The notes below the pieces were generated by a model, which searched no databases, was not told where the DNA came from, and saw only the letters and a program-made list of their open reading frames with translations. Positions 16,143-24,901 of a stretch of 64,000 bases of DNA are shown here, piece by piece; positions within the stretch are counted from its first letter, which is position 1; each line of letters opens with the position of its first letter. The DNA is taken from IMG/VR virus record IMGVR_UViG_3300020442_000006, positions 123,494-187,493 of that record; one strand, written 5' to 3'. The position numbers and the translations under genes are program-made. This stretch comes from a virus.

Positions 16143-16976
16143 TTATACCTCGTATCGGACCACAATGGCATTTTGACGGACACCTGTAATTTTGTCCTTA
16201 CCCCTGCCCTTCAATGCCATCCTGACACCTGCCTGTTTCATCACACCTCTGACTACTTTCTCATCAATTTCTTTCACACCATCCTCAGTGAGGATATGAG
16301 ACGCTGCTCTGTCATCATTGTTGAATAACATAGCACCTGTCATACACTCGTGTGTAAGATTATACTTGAAGCAATCATATGCAGCAGCACCATCAGGTTT
16401 TGATTTCGAACCTAGCACTTCTTGCAACTGTTCATTCAATCCACCTGCCTTCTTTATATCTGAAAGGATTCTTTTTGCTGTTGGTTGATCAACAGTTCCC
16501 TTTGCGTTCTCACATTTATTACCAATCTGCTCAAGGATCAACTGTAAGTAACCAAGTGTCTGTGCGTTAGTAGATCCACCACCACAATCCTTAGCAGTCT
16601 TTGCTAATACTTTTTGGAATACTGCTACAGACTTATCAATGCCTGCAGATGTCAACTGATATGACTTGCCCCATTTCATAGAGCATTTGTATGTCACACC
16701 ACCTGACTTAAACATAATGTCTGTCTTTGGTTCTTCTCCACCACCAGACATCTTTTGGAATGACTTATAATATTTCTGCCTTGCTTCTATATTATTACCA
16801 GTAGGTGCCATAGACTCAACAATTCTATCTGCAGCAGACTTTATATCATTTGGGATAGCACCAATACGTCCTGATGCATCCTCAAAATCTTTCTGGTTTT
16901 GCGAACTCTTATTAATAATACGACTCGTTGCCGAGTACATCACAGCGTGTTCAAATTGCAATCCTTTGTTTGCCAT
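16143..16976 (-). CDS. putative PD-(D/E)xK-like nuclease
   Basis: A 277-residue protein, MANKGLQFEHAVMYSATSR. The segment PKTDIMFKSGGVTYKCSMKWGKSYQLTSAG (written here in pieces: KTDIMF, then YKCSMKWG and SYQL) fits the PD-(D/E)xK pattern: an Asp, about 13 residues, then a beta strand ending SxK, followed by a Gln. An N-terminal Glu (QFEHAV) could be the fourth residue. Such folds act in restriction, repair and packaging. The C-terminal half is helical with Cys residues of unknown use. It is directly followed by the ligase-like gene. No overall homologue is recognised. Confidence 0.5.
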   Translation of the reverse strand: MANKGLQFEHAVMYSATSRIINKSSQNQKDFEDASGRIGAIPNDIKSAADRIVESMAPTGNNIEARQKYYKSFQKMSGGGEEPKTDIMFKSGGVTYKCSMKWGKSYQLTSAGIDKSVAVFQKVLAKTAKDCGGGSTNAQTLGYLQLILEQIGNKCENAKGTVDQPTAKRILSDIKKAGGLNEQLQEVLGSKSKPDGAAAYDCFKYNLTHECMTGAMLFNNDDRAASHILTEDGVKEIDEKVVRGVMKQAGVRMALKGRGKDKITGVRQNAIVVRYEV

Positions 16977-16997
16977 TGCACTAAACTTTTTAAGTAT

Positions 16998-17528
16998 TTA
17001 TGAAACCCAATCTGGTTTACGTTCTGGCAAACGGAGATAGTTATCTTTGACCCAAGGTTTTGAAGCGATATACCTTTTATATGCTGTGAATGTATCTATT
17101 GACTGGTCGTGTTTGAATTCATCGTACATTGCTCTGGCAAAGGGTGTAGGATGCTTCCCGCTCCTGCCAGTAGGATCGCCAGTAGGAAATATTTTACGTG
17201 CGTGTTCAAGAGTGAATTGACACGAGTGAACTTTGCCATAGCGAAGAGTGTATTCATTGCAGAGTGCAAGACCGTGAGTGATTAACCATCGCCAGTTGAG
17301 CACAAAACTGTTTGCCCATACTGTACAGGGATGATTACGAAAGGCACCCTTGTCTGTCTTGTAAGGAGTACCGTCAAGTTTTGGTAGGTCACCGAAACCG
17401 TGACCCCACTTTTCTGATGCGACAATAGAAAGCATCTGACAGGTTTCAAGTGGCATTTTGACAATGTGCTTGTCAGGTAGACTTCTGGCAGATGCTATTG
17501 GATCAGGATCAGTAACGAAGATATTCAT
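16998..17528 (-). CDS. conserved phage protein MNIFVTDPDP, function unknown
   Basis: A 176-residue protein starting MNIFVTDPDPIASARSLPDKH, followed by VKMPLETCQMLS, HPCTVWANSFVLNWRWL and a C-terminal YLRLPERKPDWVS. I recall this family as widespread in phages, including T4-like cyanophages, but know no tested function. The ATG at 17526-17528 was chosen over an in-frame extension, which would read through a structured leader. Conserved Asp, Lys-His and Trp residues suggest an enzyme rather than a structural part. A strong sigma70-like promoter lies about 220 bases upstream. Confidence 0.65.
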   Translation of the reverse strand: MNIFVTDPDPIASARSLPDKHIVKMPLETCQMLSIVASEKWGHGFGDLPKLDGTPYKTDKGAFRNHPCTVWANSFVLNWRWLITHGLALCNEYTLRYGKVHSCQFTLEHARKIFPTGDPTGRSGKHPTPFARAMYDEFKHDQSIDTFTAYKRYIASKPWVKDNYLRLPERKPDWVS

Positions 17529-17739
17529 AAACCTGATTATGTAATGGTGTGTGGGAGGTAGGAATACATTATACCTACAAGTTATGGGAATCGCTAGTGC
17601 GAAAATTAGTACATAACAACAACAGTCATCCTGGTAAGGACTTCTCCGAAGAGCGGGCACCACCCCTGACCGTTTACATTACCCCGCCTAATTCCAACAG
17701 GGTTATTCAGTCACTCCCGTGTCGGTTGATCGGTCCGAC
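17529..17739 (-). other. long structured 5' leader before the 16998-17528 gene
   Basis: About 210 bases lie between a predicted transcription start (near 17739) and the ATG at 17528, with no good open frame. On the minus strand a hairpin GTCGG...CCGAC lies right at the 5' end, a GCGGG...CCCGC pairing spans about 17663-17700, CTC-TTCG-GAG forms a small UUCG hairpin, and GTAGG...CCTAC pairs at 17557-17577. It may be a regulatory RNA or ncRNA. No known family was recognised, and no tRNA cloverleaf fits. Confidence 0.45.
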
Positions 17740-17745
17740 TCCTAT

Positions 17746-17774
17746 AATATAACCGACTTACTTTCTTTTGTCAA
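17746..17774 (-). promoter_or_regulatory. strong sigma70-like early promoter
   Basis: TTGACA (17769-17774), a 17-base spacer and TATATT (17746-17751) on the minus strand. The -35 lies inside the last codons of the 57-residue gene. It should transcribe the structured leader and the 16998-17528 gene with host RNA polymerase. Confidence 0.75.
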
Positions 17775-17931
17775 CCCCGAATCTCTTATCCATTTTTAGT
17801 TTGAGATAATACATCCCAAGAATCCATAGAGAGAAAAGAAATCCCTCTCCATATGACATAGAGTTCCAAGCACTGACTGCTCCACCGAGCATAGCAAGTG
17901 TTGTCTTTGCTGCAAGCATTTCTGCACCCAT
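17758..17931 (-). CDS. small membrane protein
   Basis: A 57-residue protein, MGAEMLAAKTTLAMLGGAVS, with a hydrophobic helix (FLFSLWILGMYYL) followed by a basic tail (KLKMDKRFGVDKRK). The ATG overlaps the last base of the MazG-like gene stop codon, indicating coupling. It has one or two membrane spans with the positive end inside. No family is recognised. The end of the gene contains the -35 of the promoter for the next gene. Confidence 0.6.
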   Translation of the reverse strand: MGAEMLAAKTTLAMLGGAVSAWNSMSYGEGFLFSLWILGMYYLKLKMDKRFGVDKRK

Positions 17932-18497
17932 TATCTGTCCCCCTTCTTACGGTTTTCAGACCTGACGACAGTGAACTGACCCTCAGGATAACGTGTGGTC
18001 AGTTTAACTGTGTTACGGAAGACAACTTCATCGATACCTACACCAAGTGCCATACACGCTTGGGCGACATACCACATAACATCACCAAGTTCAATGATGA
18101 GATGCTCTTTGTTGTCATCATTCCAGGGTTTGCCTTGGAACTTAAGTTTCTTGACAATCTCCATAAACTCACCACCCTCAGCAACAAGACCAGAGGCAGC
18201 AGTGTCAAGACGTTCGATGTCACACCCTTCTCCCTTGAGAGTTTCATAGCGTTCCATCAGTGTGTCAAAATCTTTTGACTCTTTGCTAGTAGTTTGATTT
18301 ACAAACTTCAGATAGTTAGCAAGATCGACTGTGAATGGTTCTTTCTTCTTGGCATTCTTGTTACGCTTTTCGTAAACTTCTTTGCCTTTGAATCCCTGCG
18401 GTCCCTTAAATTCTTTAGGGATGCGATCAGCAGGGTTGTCCATAGATTCGGGTTCTGTGTTCACAGATTCCCGAAACTCTGCTTTGTCCTCAGTCAT
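17931..18497 (-). CDS. mazG: MazG-like nucleotide pyrophosphohydrolase
   Basis: A 188-residue protein. The MazG fold is in the C-terminal 130 residues: VAEGGEFMEIVKKL gives the EExxE-type metal site, and IIELGDVMWYVAQACMAL gives the second ExxxD helix. MazG enzymes hydrolyse dNTPs or (p)ppGpp-like nucleotides. In cyanophages MazG has been proposed to alter the host stress nucleotide pool or to recycle host dNTPs. The first 60 residues are charged and probably disordered (KGKEVYEKRNKNAKKKE), which is unusual for the family. It lies 2 bases after gp41 and so is expressed with the replisome. Confidence 0.8.
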   Translation of the reverse strand: MTEDKAEFRESVNTEPESMDNPADRIPKEFKGPQGFKGKEVYEKRNKNAKKKEPFTVDLANYLKFVNQTTSKESKDFDTLMERYETLKGEGCDIERLDTAASGLVAEGGEFMEIVKKLKFQGKPWNDDNKEHLIIELGDVMWYVAQACMALGVGIDEVVFRNTVKLTTRYPEGQFTVVRSENRKKGDR

Positions 18498-18499
18498 AA

Positions 18500-19876
18500 T
18501 TAAATTTTGAAATCGTTAAAGTTTTGTTTAGAGAAGGTTAGGATGTCAGATGCATCAATCGTTTCCTCTTGTCCAGAGTCCACGATCTTCTTTTGTTCTT
18601 CACAATCATACAGACGCATCTTCGCTCTGTCAATACCCACAACAAATCGTTTGTTTACTGTGGGATCATTGTATCTATTCTTGAGTTGCTTCACCATAAT
18701 TTGATTCAACTCTTCCATCTCCTCAGTAGAGATCAGAGCAACCATAAAGTCTGCAGTAGCAGGAAGTCCAAATGACTCCGAAGTATCTGTCAGGTCAACA
18801 TCACTGTTGCCATAACCACTACGAGTAGTTTGAGTAGCGGATACGATAGGAACATTATGTTCACCTGCAAGTCCACGTAATTCTTCAGCAATGGATTTAA
18901 CAAATGTGTATGAGTTAACTATAGCACCTTTGTATCGTGATGAACTACAAATGTTAAGGTAGTCAACATAAATGATGTCTGGTACAAATGCTTTCTTGAT
19001 AGAAAGTTCTTGCAACAATGCCTTGAAGTGTCCTACGTGTGCTGATGCAGTAGGATATTCCTTAATCAAGAGACGACCCTGTGTTTTGTTTTGAACCTTT
19101 TCGATCTTAGAATCGAACATTGGTTTAGGTAGTGTCTCTAGTTTCTGAACTGGAATGTTCATCAAGTTAGCATCAATACGCTCAGCAATCTTTTCTTCTG
19201 CCATTTCCAACGTGATGTATAGCACGTTATATCCTGCAGCAAGATTAGCAGCAGCACAGTGACACATAAACAAACTCTTACCAACACCTGTACCTGCAAG
19301 TGCTACGTTCAATGTCTTCTTAGATAGACCACCCTTGGTAACTTTGTTGAGTAATTCAATATCAAACGGAACCTTTTCTTCTACCCTGTGATAGAACTGG
19401 TAACGTTGATCAGCATCATCAAGATAGTCGTGACCAACAGAATTATCGAAACTAACAGATAAAGCATTGGAGAGAATAGAAGGGATAGCATCACGTCCCA
19501 TTGTCTCAGACTTACCATCAGCAATCTGGATAGACTCTAGGAGTGCATTGTAGATAGCACGATCACGACACCACTTTTCTGAGGTGTGTACCAACCAGTC
19601 GATTTCGTGTGGTTCTTCAGTGGCAAAATCAAGTGTTTGTTTTACGTCAGTGAATGTAGTTTCATTTAGATCATCACGTGACTCAATCTCAATACGCAAT
19701 GCTTCCTTTGTAGGGAGACTATCGTACTGAGTAAAATAAGAAGACAGTTCCTCAAAGATTACCTTGTTATTGTAGTTCTCAAAGTAATCTGTTTTGATGT
19801 GAGGAAGAGTCTTCCTAGTGAAGTCTGTATTGTGCAACAGAGATGCAACAACCAGATCCTCTACAGAATTAGACAT
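18500..19876 (-). CDS. 41: replicative DNA helicase gp41
   Basis: A 458-residue DnaB/gp41-type helicase. The N-terminal domain starts [14 protein letters not shown]. The RecA-like core has Walker A GTGVGKSLF (about residue 200), the YITLEMAEEKIAERI block, IIYVDYLN as Walker B, and VSATQTTRSGYGNSD as the sensor/H4 region. It unwinds the replication fork 5' to 3' as a hexamer and recruits primase gp61. The ATG at 19874-19876 overlaps the end of the oxygenase gene by 8 bases. An upstream in-frame extension has no support. Confidence 0.95.
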   Translation of the reverse strand: MSNSVEDLVVASLLHNTDFTRKTLPHIKTDYFENYNNKVIFEELSSYFTQYDSLPTKEALRIEIESRDDLNETTFTDVKQTLDFATEEPHEIDWLVHTSEKWCRDRAIYNALLESIQIADGKSETMGRDAIPSILSNALSVSFDNSVGHDYLDDADQRYQFYHRVEEKVPFDIELLNKVTKGGLSKKTLNVALAGTGVGKSLFMCHCAAANLAAGYNVLYITLEMAEEKIAERIDANLMNIPVQKLETLPKPMFDSKIEKVQNKTQGRLLIKEYPTASAHVGHFKALLQELSIKKAFVPDIIYVDYLNICSSSRYKGAIVNSYTFVKSIAEELRGLAGEHNVPIVSATQTTRSGYGNSDVDLTDTSESFGLPATADFMVALISTEEMEELNQIMVKQLKNRYNDPTVNKRFVVGIDRAKMRLYDCEEQKKIVDSGQEETIDASDILTFSKQNFNDFKI

Positions 19877-20426
19877 AATGAATGTAAGTTCCCGCGATGT
19901 ATTTTGCGTTAGAGATTGCAGGTAGTCCTGCGTGAGGGTATGTCCACGTGGGAGGGAACACCAATAGTCTACCACACTTAGGAGTAACTTTCATATGTTT
20001 GAATTCAGTTTCTCCACCCTCTTCGACATCATTTAGATACCAGAACAGTACAAGCATTCTCTTAGCAGACTCGTGGTCACCCACATCAACGTGCCATTTG
20101 AATTCATCGTCTGTATCTGGTTTGTATCTCTTGATTCTAAACTGTTCAAGTGATGTCTTCATTGGAAAGTATTGTCTGCAGTCACAGTCATCCATATATT
20201 TTTGGATGTAATCGTGTGCAGACCTGATGAGTTCTGACTGGATAATATCCCAGTCTTTGTTCTCAGTTTTTTCTATCTTCTCAGTGATGTTGAACTGTGC
20301 AAACGTAGGACGACCGTCTCTATCCCAGACATCGAGTTCTTCTTCCTCGAATAATCTGATTGCATTAGTACAAACTTCCTTGGGCAGGGCATCATCATAG
20401 ACCCTGATGAAATGATTAGGATCCAT
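19869..20426 (-). CDS. 2OG-Fe(II) oxygenase, prolyl 4-hydroxylase-like
   Basis: A 185-residue protein, [31 protein letters not shown] gives the HxD iron ligands, TYPHAGLPA the distal His, and [10 protein letters not shown] the 2OG-binding Lys in the usual Arg/Lys place. [18 protein letters not shown] is characteristic of the P4H family. Substrate unknown. It sits between uvsX and gp41, overlapping both by 8-11 bases, so it is expressed with early replication genes. This might point to modification of a replication or host protein, but that is a guess. Confidence 0.88.
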   Translation of the reverse strand: MDPNHFIRVYDDALPKEVCTNAIRLFEEEELDVWDRDGRPTFAQFNITEKIEKTENKDWDIIQSELIRSAHDYIQKYMDDCDCRQYFPMKTSLEQFRIKRYKPDTDDEFKWHVDVGDHESAKRMLVLFWYLNDVEEGGETEFKHMKVTPKCGRLLVFPPTWTYPHAGLPAISNAKYIAGTYIHYV

Positions 20427-21438
20427 ATGCGAATTCCTGTTTCGCTGCCTCCTCAAGTTTTGCCATTATTTCCTCTGTGAAATATTTCTCAGGAGAGGCA
20501 AGAACCACAGAAGGAAAAGCGGAAGATTCACCAATAGTAACCCTATTCCCCCTCCTCTCGAAGACTCCATATTTCTCACCCAGTTCCAATAGTCCATAAT
20601 ACTTGTCCAATCCCCTTGCGTCATAGAATAACCTCGTCTCTACTTTTGAATTTTCTTTTGTAAAGCGTGACTTTGCAGTCGTACACTTGATAATATTACC
20701 AACAATCTCCTTTTTGGAGTCACGTTCCTTAGACTTGCTTAGGAAAATAATTGTGCTTGCGGCATACTTAAGACCCGATCCTCCACCCATCTCTTTGGTT
20801 GGAACGTATGCACCTACTACATCATATGTATGGTTGGTGACGATCAGAGGTACATTGCAGCGACCAAGTTCTAGAGTCAGTACACGGAAGATTGCCTTTA
20901 CAACCTGTGCACGTGTCATATCTCTAGTCTCTTTACCTTCTTCGCTGTCAGATACTTCTTTACTGGTAGAAAGCATACCAAGTGAGTCAAGACAGAACAT
21001 CATAGGTTTACGTTCTGACTCATCCATCTTGGAATAGTTCTTCAGAGTCTTGAGTGCTTGTGTTCTGAACTCCTGCACAGTTGTGACAGGTACAACAGCA
21101 ACACGATTAGCATCGATACCTCTGCTCTCTAGCATATCTTTGGAGACAGCAGATTCAGATTCAAAGTATAGTACAATACCATCAGGATTAGAATCCAAGA
21201 AACTCCGAACGACACTAAGAGTAAAAAAAGTTTTCCCAGTGCTGCTCTCTCCTGCAATAGCGGTGATCTTGTTTGAAGGCAGACCTCCATAAATCGAACC
21301 ACTAACAAGGGCATTGAAAATATAAGACCCAGTGTCAACAAAAGAAGACACGTCGCCTGCAGCGACCCCATCGCTAACGACTGAAGCATAGTCATTGCCG
21401 ATGTCTTTAATAATGTCTTTTAGAAAGGATGTAGTCAT
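20416..21438 (-). CDS. uvsX: RecA-like recombinase UvsX
   Basis: A 340-residue strand-exchange protein. Walker A is [10 protein letters not shown] (about residue 65); [10 protein letters not shown] is Walker [13 protein letters not shown] and [11 protein letters not shown] match the DNA-binding loops of T4 UvsX. It forms filaments on single-stranded DNA for recombination-dependent replication and repair, helped by UvsY (46051-46473). It begins ATGA-overlapped with the end of DNA polymerase and runs into an oxygenase gene. Length and motif order are normal for cyanophage UvsX. Confidence 0.95.
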   Translation of the reverse strand: MTTSFLKDIIKDIGNDYASVVSDGVAAGDVSSFVDTGSYIFNALVSGSIYGGLPSNKITAIAGESSTGKTFFTLSVVRSFLDSNPDGIVLYFESESAVSKDMLESRGIDANRVAVVPVTTVQEFRTQALKTLKNYSKMDESERKPMMFCLDSLGMLSTSKEVSDSEEGKETRDMTRAQVVKAIFRVLTLELGRCNVPLIVTNHTYDVVGAYVPTKEMGGGSGLKYAASTIIFLSKSKERDSKKEIVGNIIKCTTAKSRFTKENSKVETRLFYDARGLDKYYGLLELGEKYGVFERRGNRVTIGESSAFPSVVLASPEKYFTEEIMAKLEEAAKQEFAYGS

Positions 21439-23915
21439 AGGAAAAATTCGTCTAGGTTAGCAATCTTCTCTGCTTTCCAGTTGATAGTATCCATAATAAC
21501 CTGTAATGGGTCAAGGAAACTCTTCTGGAATTGTAGGTCATAATCTATGGACTTGTCAAGACCAAATTCTTTCGGCAGAGTCTGAAAGAAACTTACAACG
21601 TTCTCTTGGATTTTGTTTGGGGTCTTCAAGTAGAGGAACTTGACCTTCTCACCCTCTTGGATCAGAGGAAACTTGTGAGATAGTTTGTTCTTCTTGATAT
21701 AGAAATTGTATAGGAGTGCTCCTCTCACGTGGATAGGAGTTCCCTTTGAGTATATTGTAGCAGGATTTGAGAACTTTGACAGACCATTACATCCACGTGG
21801 GAATGCAATCTCTTCTGCTGATAGTTTCTCGAACTTGTCTCTGAAGTTTGAAATGAATTCTTGGGTATCCTCTTCGGTACCATTCATAATCACCTTCATA
21901 GCATCCTTAATTGCTGTCCTGCAGGCAGCAGGTGTGGATGATTTAACTGCCTCAATACCCATCATCTTAAGTTTAGGGTCAGCAAACCTGACTCCTTCGA
22001 TGTCATAAGCATTGAGAATGTATCTTTTCTTGGCAGTCCATATACCTTTGTTGGCAATGGTCTCCCTCTTCATTTTCATTTTTTGGTCATACGCCGATAC
22101 ATACGTCGCGAGGTCCGCGTAAGACTTATCAATGTAGGGTTCAATCTTTTCTTGGCAGATCTTGTCAAGTATCCCCACAACTGCTGCTTTATCGCCAGAC
22201 TTACTATTAAAAAATTTATCAACAAGAGGTCCAAGGTTAAGATAGATTGAGTCAGTGTCAGATGCAATGACATAATCCTCCTTTTCCGTGTTGAGTAAGT
22301 TATTTAGGTAGTCGTTCATACGGTTTTCAATCCAACGGATAGAAACCTGACCAGAAAGAGTGATTGCTTCAGCGTTCGCTAGGTTATAATACCTAAAGTA
22401 TTGGTTACCGATAGCACCATATGCAGAGTTCAACTGGATCTTTCGCGCCATCTGTATATTATTGAAGGCAGAAATATCATCTTGTAACTTTTTGTTACCA
22501 GTCTTCTCATATTCTTTCTTCGCCTTGATCATCTTCTTCTTATAGATCACACGTTCATCGTAGATCTTTTGCATCATTTCGGGGAGAAACCCTTGTATGT
22601 CTTTCCTATACTGTGCTCCGTTGGCGCACACACAGTAATCTCCACTCCCGATTGATACTTTTTGATTGAGCAATCCATCAACACTGGCGGTGGGGTGACG
22701 CTTGTCGAGGAGGGTTTCAGGCGAAATATTATACTGCATAATGAGATGAGGGTACAGAGAGTTAAGGTCAAACGAAACCACCCAATCGTATAGTCCTGGT
22801 TTTGGTTCTTTGACGTATGCTCCTGCGTACTTGTCGTTCTTGTTGCTCTCTTGTCTCGGAGGGACACAGATTTTACGCTCCTTCAGATAGTTGTAGATGA
22901 GTGTATCCCACATACGAACCTGTGAGTAAACATCCTCGAAGTTTACTTTGGCATCGTATGCCATAACCACAGCGAGTTCTAGTAGTTTCATCTTGTGCTC
23001 AAGACGATCTACTAGTTCAACGTCGTGGATGTTGTATTCAACAAACTTCTGCCAGTCCTCAGTATAGAACGCTTTGAAGTTTTCAAACTCGCTATGATCT
23101 AACTTACGTTCATCTAGTTCGACAAACGCAATGTGGTCAAGGCGATATGATTCCTGATTGGTATATGTAAACTTGCGGTATAGATCAAGGTAATCCAGAA
23201 TACTGACACCAAGAATATTGTAAGAAAGATTCTTGCGTCCCTTGATGAATACCTCACGCATATTGACCTTGTTCCAAGGTGATAGTGATTTCTGCCACTT
23301 CTCACCTAGCACACGTTCAATACGACGACAGATATAGGGGATGTCGTACAGATTACAGTTCCAACCAGTGACCACATCTGGAGTGTTCTCTACCCACCAA
23401 GTATGGAAGTTAGACAACATCTCCTGTTCAGTAAAGAAGACACGATACTCTGTGTCAATCTTTGCCTCACGTGTACCCCAAGTGATGTACTTGCCACTAC
23501 TAAGATCTTTAATAGTGATCAGCAGCATCTCTTCTTGACACGCTTCAGTGTCAGGGAAACCATTCTCACAGGCAACCTCGATGTCAATCGTATAGATCTT
23601 CATCTGCTCTAGGTTTGCCCTCATATCCTGAGGGTATTTCTCTGAGATCCACTGATATACAAATCTCTCGTAACCGTGCACCTCAAACCCTTCAACACCT
23701 TTGTACTTCTCGATGAACTCACGAGCACGTTTAGCACCGTCTTGTTTGACAGGTGCCATCTTCTCGCCATCAAGAGTCTTCCACTTACCTTTCGGTGATG
23801 GAACATACAGTGTAGGTTTGATGATCTCCTTATAGGAAATAGGGACACCATCCTCATATCCACGACAGAGGATAGCGTCACCTAGCAATGTTACGTTTGT
23901 ATAAACTGAACTCAA
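21435..23915 (-). CDS. 43: DNA polymerase gp43, family B
   Basis: An 826-residue family B polymerase. The N-terminal exonuclease shows YTIDIEVA (Exo I) and [11 protein letters not shown] (Exo II). The polymerase shows [14 protein letters not shown] (motif A), [17 protein letters not shown] (motif B) and [11 protein letters not shown] (motif C). The start is a TTG at 23913-23915 that overlaps the preceding stop as TTGA, with AGAAGG upstream. Without it the usual FYTNV-like N-terminus would be lost, so the rare start is convincing. It replicates the phage genome with clamp gp45 and loader gp44/62. T4 gp43 is about 70 residues longer. Confidence 0.95.
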   Translation of the reverse strand: MSSVYTNVTLLGDAILCRGYEDGVPISYKEIIKPTLYVPSPKGKWKTLDGEKMAPVKQDGAKRAREFIEKYKGVEGFEVHGYERFVYQWISEKYPQDMRANLEQMKIYTIDIEVACENGFPDTEACQEEMLLITIKDLSSGKYITWGTREAKIDTEYRVFFTEQEMLSNFHTWWVENTPDVVTGWNCNLYDIPYICRRIERVLGEKWQKSLSPWNKVNMREVFIKGRKNLSYNILGVSILDYLDLYRKFTYTNQESYRLDHIAFVELDERKLDHSEFENFKAFYTEDWQKFVEYNIHDVELVDRLEHKMKLLELAVVMAYDAKVNFEDVYSQVRMWDTLIYNYLKERKICVPPRQESNKNDKYAGAYVKEPKPGLYDWVVSFDLNSLYPHLIMQYNISPETLLDKRHPTASVDGLLNQKVSIGSGDYCVCANGAQYRKDIQGFLPEMMQKIYDERVIYKKKMIKAKKEYEKTGNKKLQDDISAFNNIQMARKIQLNSAYGAIGNQYFRYYNLANAEAITLSGQVSIRWIENRMNDYLNNLLNTEKEDYVIASDTDSIYLNLGPLVDKFFNSKSGDKAAVVGILDKICQEKIEPYIDKSYADLATYVSAYDQKMKMKRETIANKGIWTAKKRYILNAYDIEGVRFADPKLKMMGIEAVKSSTPAACRTAIKDAMKVIMNGTEEDTQEFISNFRDKFEKLSAEEIAFPRGCNGLSKFSNPATIYSKGTPIHVRGALLYNFYIKKNKLSHKFPLIQEGEKVKFLYLKTPNKIQENVVSFFQTLPKEFGLDKSIDYDLQFQKSFLDPLQVIMDTINWKAEKIANLDEFFL

Positions 23916-24148
23916 AGTGCCTTCTTGTAGTTGGTAATGGTCTCTTCAGACGGTTCAACTATAGTCAAAACTACGTCAGAAGTCAAGAAGATGTCACGTT
24001 GATTCGTGTAGAAGGGATACCTCTTGTATTCTCCTTCTTCGATTTTCATACAGTCAGAGATAAGGTAAGAGGGTTCCTCATCTAGTTCTGTGACTGCACC
24101 CATTAGGTGCGTATGATCCTTAAGAAGGATTATCTTTAGTGGTGTCAT
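23912..24148 (-). CDS. small Lsm/SH3-like phage protein
   Basis: A 78-residue protein, MTPLKIILLKDHTHLMGAVTEL. Its short beta strands and IEEGEYKRYPFYTNQ..IFLTSDVVLTIVEPSEE pattern resemble the small Sm-like barrel proteins seen twice more in this window (24120 and 44152). Such barrels bind RNA or form rings. Its stop is overlapped by the TTG start of gp43, which suggests that translation of polymerase is coupled to it. The fold assignment is by pattern only. Confidence 0.6.
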   Translation of the reverse strand: MTPLKIILLKDHTHLMGAVTELDEEPSYLISDCMKIEEGEYKRYPFYTNQRDIFLTSDVVLTIVEPSEETITNYKKAL

Positions 24149-24470
24149 TACCTTTGATACAAGTTTTCCATTTTGATTCCACCTCAGGGTGTGGATTGTA
24201 GATTGTAGCGACGTTGCTCAATACTACTAGTGTAGCATTATTCGAAGACAATGGGATCCAAGGGAATAGTTCCAAGTTCAGATCGTTGATCTTTTGTGGT
24301 GTCTCCTGTGTCCCTTCGAATAGCATTTCTGCTGCAGCGTGCAGGTTTACCTGATAGGGATCCTTCATAAAATATCCAATAGGAGAGTAAGAATCCTTCT
24401 CGGGATACGCTTCTTGCACATCAGCGATTACGTCTTCTCCGTTGATCATTCTTACGATTTTTACGGTCAT
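24120..24470 (-). CDS. Lsm-like phage protein
   Basis: A 116-residue protein, MTVKIVRMINGEDVIADVQEAY, followed by ..GYFMKDPYQVNLH.. and ..LELFPWIPLSSNN.. The G-E-D-V/L-I-(G/A)-x-V opening and the hydrophobic late strand WIPLSSN are typical of Sm-like small beta barrels in T4-like cyanophages. It overlaps the start of the 23912 gene by 29 bases and the end of the 24421 gene by 50 bases. RNA binding is possible but not shown. Confidence 0.6.
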   Translation of the reverse strand: MTVKIVRMINGEDVIADVQEAYPEKDSYSPIGYFMKDPYQVNLHAAAEMLFEGTQETPQKINDLNLELFPWIPLSSNNATLVVLSNVATIYNPHPEVESKWKTCIKGNDTTKDNPS

Positions 24471-24660
24471 AATTTTCTGTTAGGTTATTGTAAACACCAC
24501 GAACGATGTCTGCGAATGCTCTTCTTGCACTCACGTTATGTTCATCGGCAAGGGTCCTAGCGTATTGTAGCACCTCATCAACATTTTGGGAAGGAACATC
24601 TAGCGTGATCGATTCATAGTCAGTGCTCCCCCTTGGAGCACAGTTCACATAGTGATTCAT
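24421..24660 (-). CDS. small basic-tailed protein
   Basis: A 79-residue protein, MNHYVNCAPRGSTDYESITLDV. The N-terminal half has a beta-like segment, the middle is helical (NVDEVLQYARTLADEH), and the tail is strongly basic (RKNRKNDQRRRRNR). The ATG at 24658-24660 was chosen because the longer frame runs into a terminator. It overlaps the next gene by 50 bases in another frame. The arginine tail suggests nucleic-acid contact. Family not recognised. Confidence 0.5.
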   Translation of the reverse strand: MNHYVNCAPRGSTDYESITLDVPSQNVDEVLQYARTLADEHNVSARRAFADIVRGVYNNLTENYDRKNRKNDQRRRRNR

Positions 24661-24675
24661 TAAAAAAACTCCATA

Positions 24676-24698
24676 GAAAAAGAGACCCGAAGGTCTCT
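24676..24698 (-). terminator. terminator with UUCG tetraloop
   Basis: Minus strand AGAGACC-TTCG-GGTCTCT followed by TTTTTC. It closes the short transcript of the 24719-24889 gene. Confidence 0.85.
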
Positions 24699-24718
24699 TC
24701 TGTTGTACATTATGTAGG

Positions 24719-24889
24719 TTAGTAATCATCCTGTGTTTGTGACTCTACCCACTCAGCATTGTTTCGACAATATGAGTGAACATCTATCTCCATCTTATGA
24801 TGAGCACGAGTATGAATCACTTGTATCATACCGACTGTTCCCACTATCAACAGATTCAAAACTGTCAGTGGATGAGTGACATATTTCAC
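24719..24889 (-). CDS. small membrane protein in its own early transcription unit
   Basis: A 56-residue frame from GTG (24887-24889): VKYVTHPLTVLNLLIVGTVG, with one hydrophobic helix at residues 7-24, then a charged tail (TRAHHKMEIDVHS) ending SQTQDDY. A consensus sigma70 promoter (24911-24939) lies 15-20 bases upstream and a strong terminator immediately downstream, so this is a one-gene transcript. That pattern is typical of early host-takeover genes. The start codon is GTG without a clear ribosome site, so the exact start is uncertain. Confidence 0.55.
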   Translation of the reverse strand: MKYVTHPLTVLNLLIVGTVGMIQVIHTRAHHKMEIDVHSYCRNNAEWVESQTQDDY

Positions 24890-24901
24890 TGGAATTTGGT
24901 A

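Noticed and set aside
17529-17663. N-terminal extension of the 16998 gene to 17663
   Set aside because: The added residues are unlike a protein start, pass through hairpins, and the conserved MNIFVTDP start lies at 17528.
17590-17745. Possible tRNA
   Set aside because: No 7-bp acceptor stem, D-arm or T-loop of standard form could be fitted on either strand.
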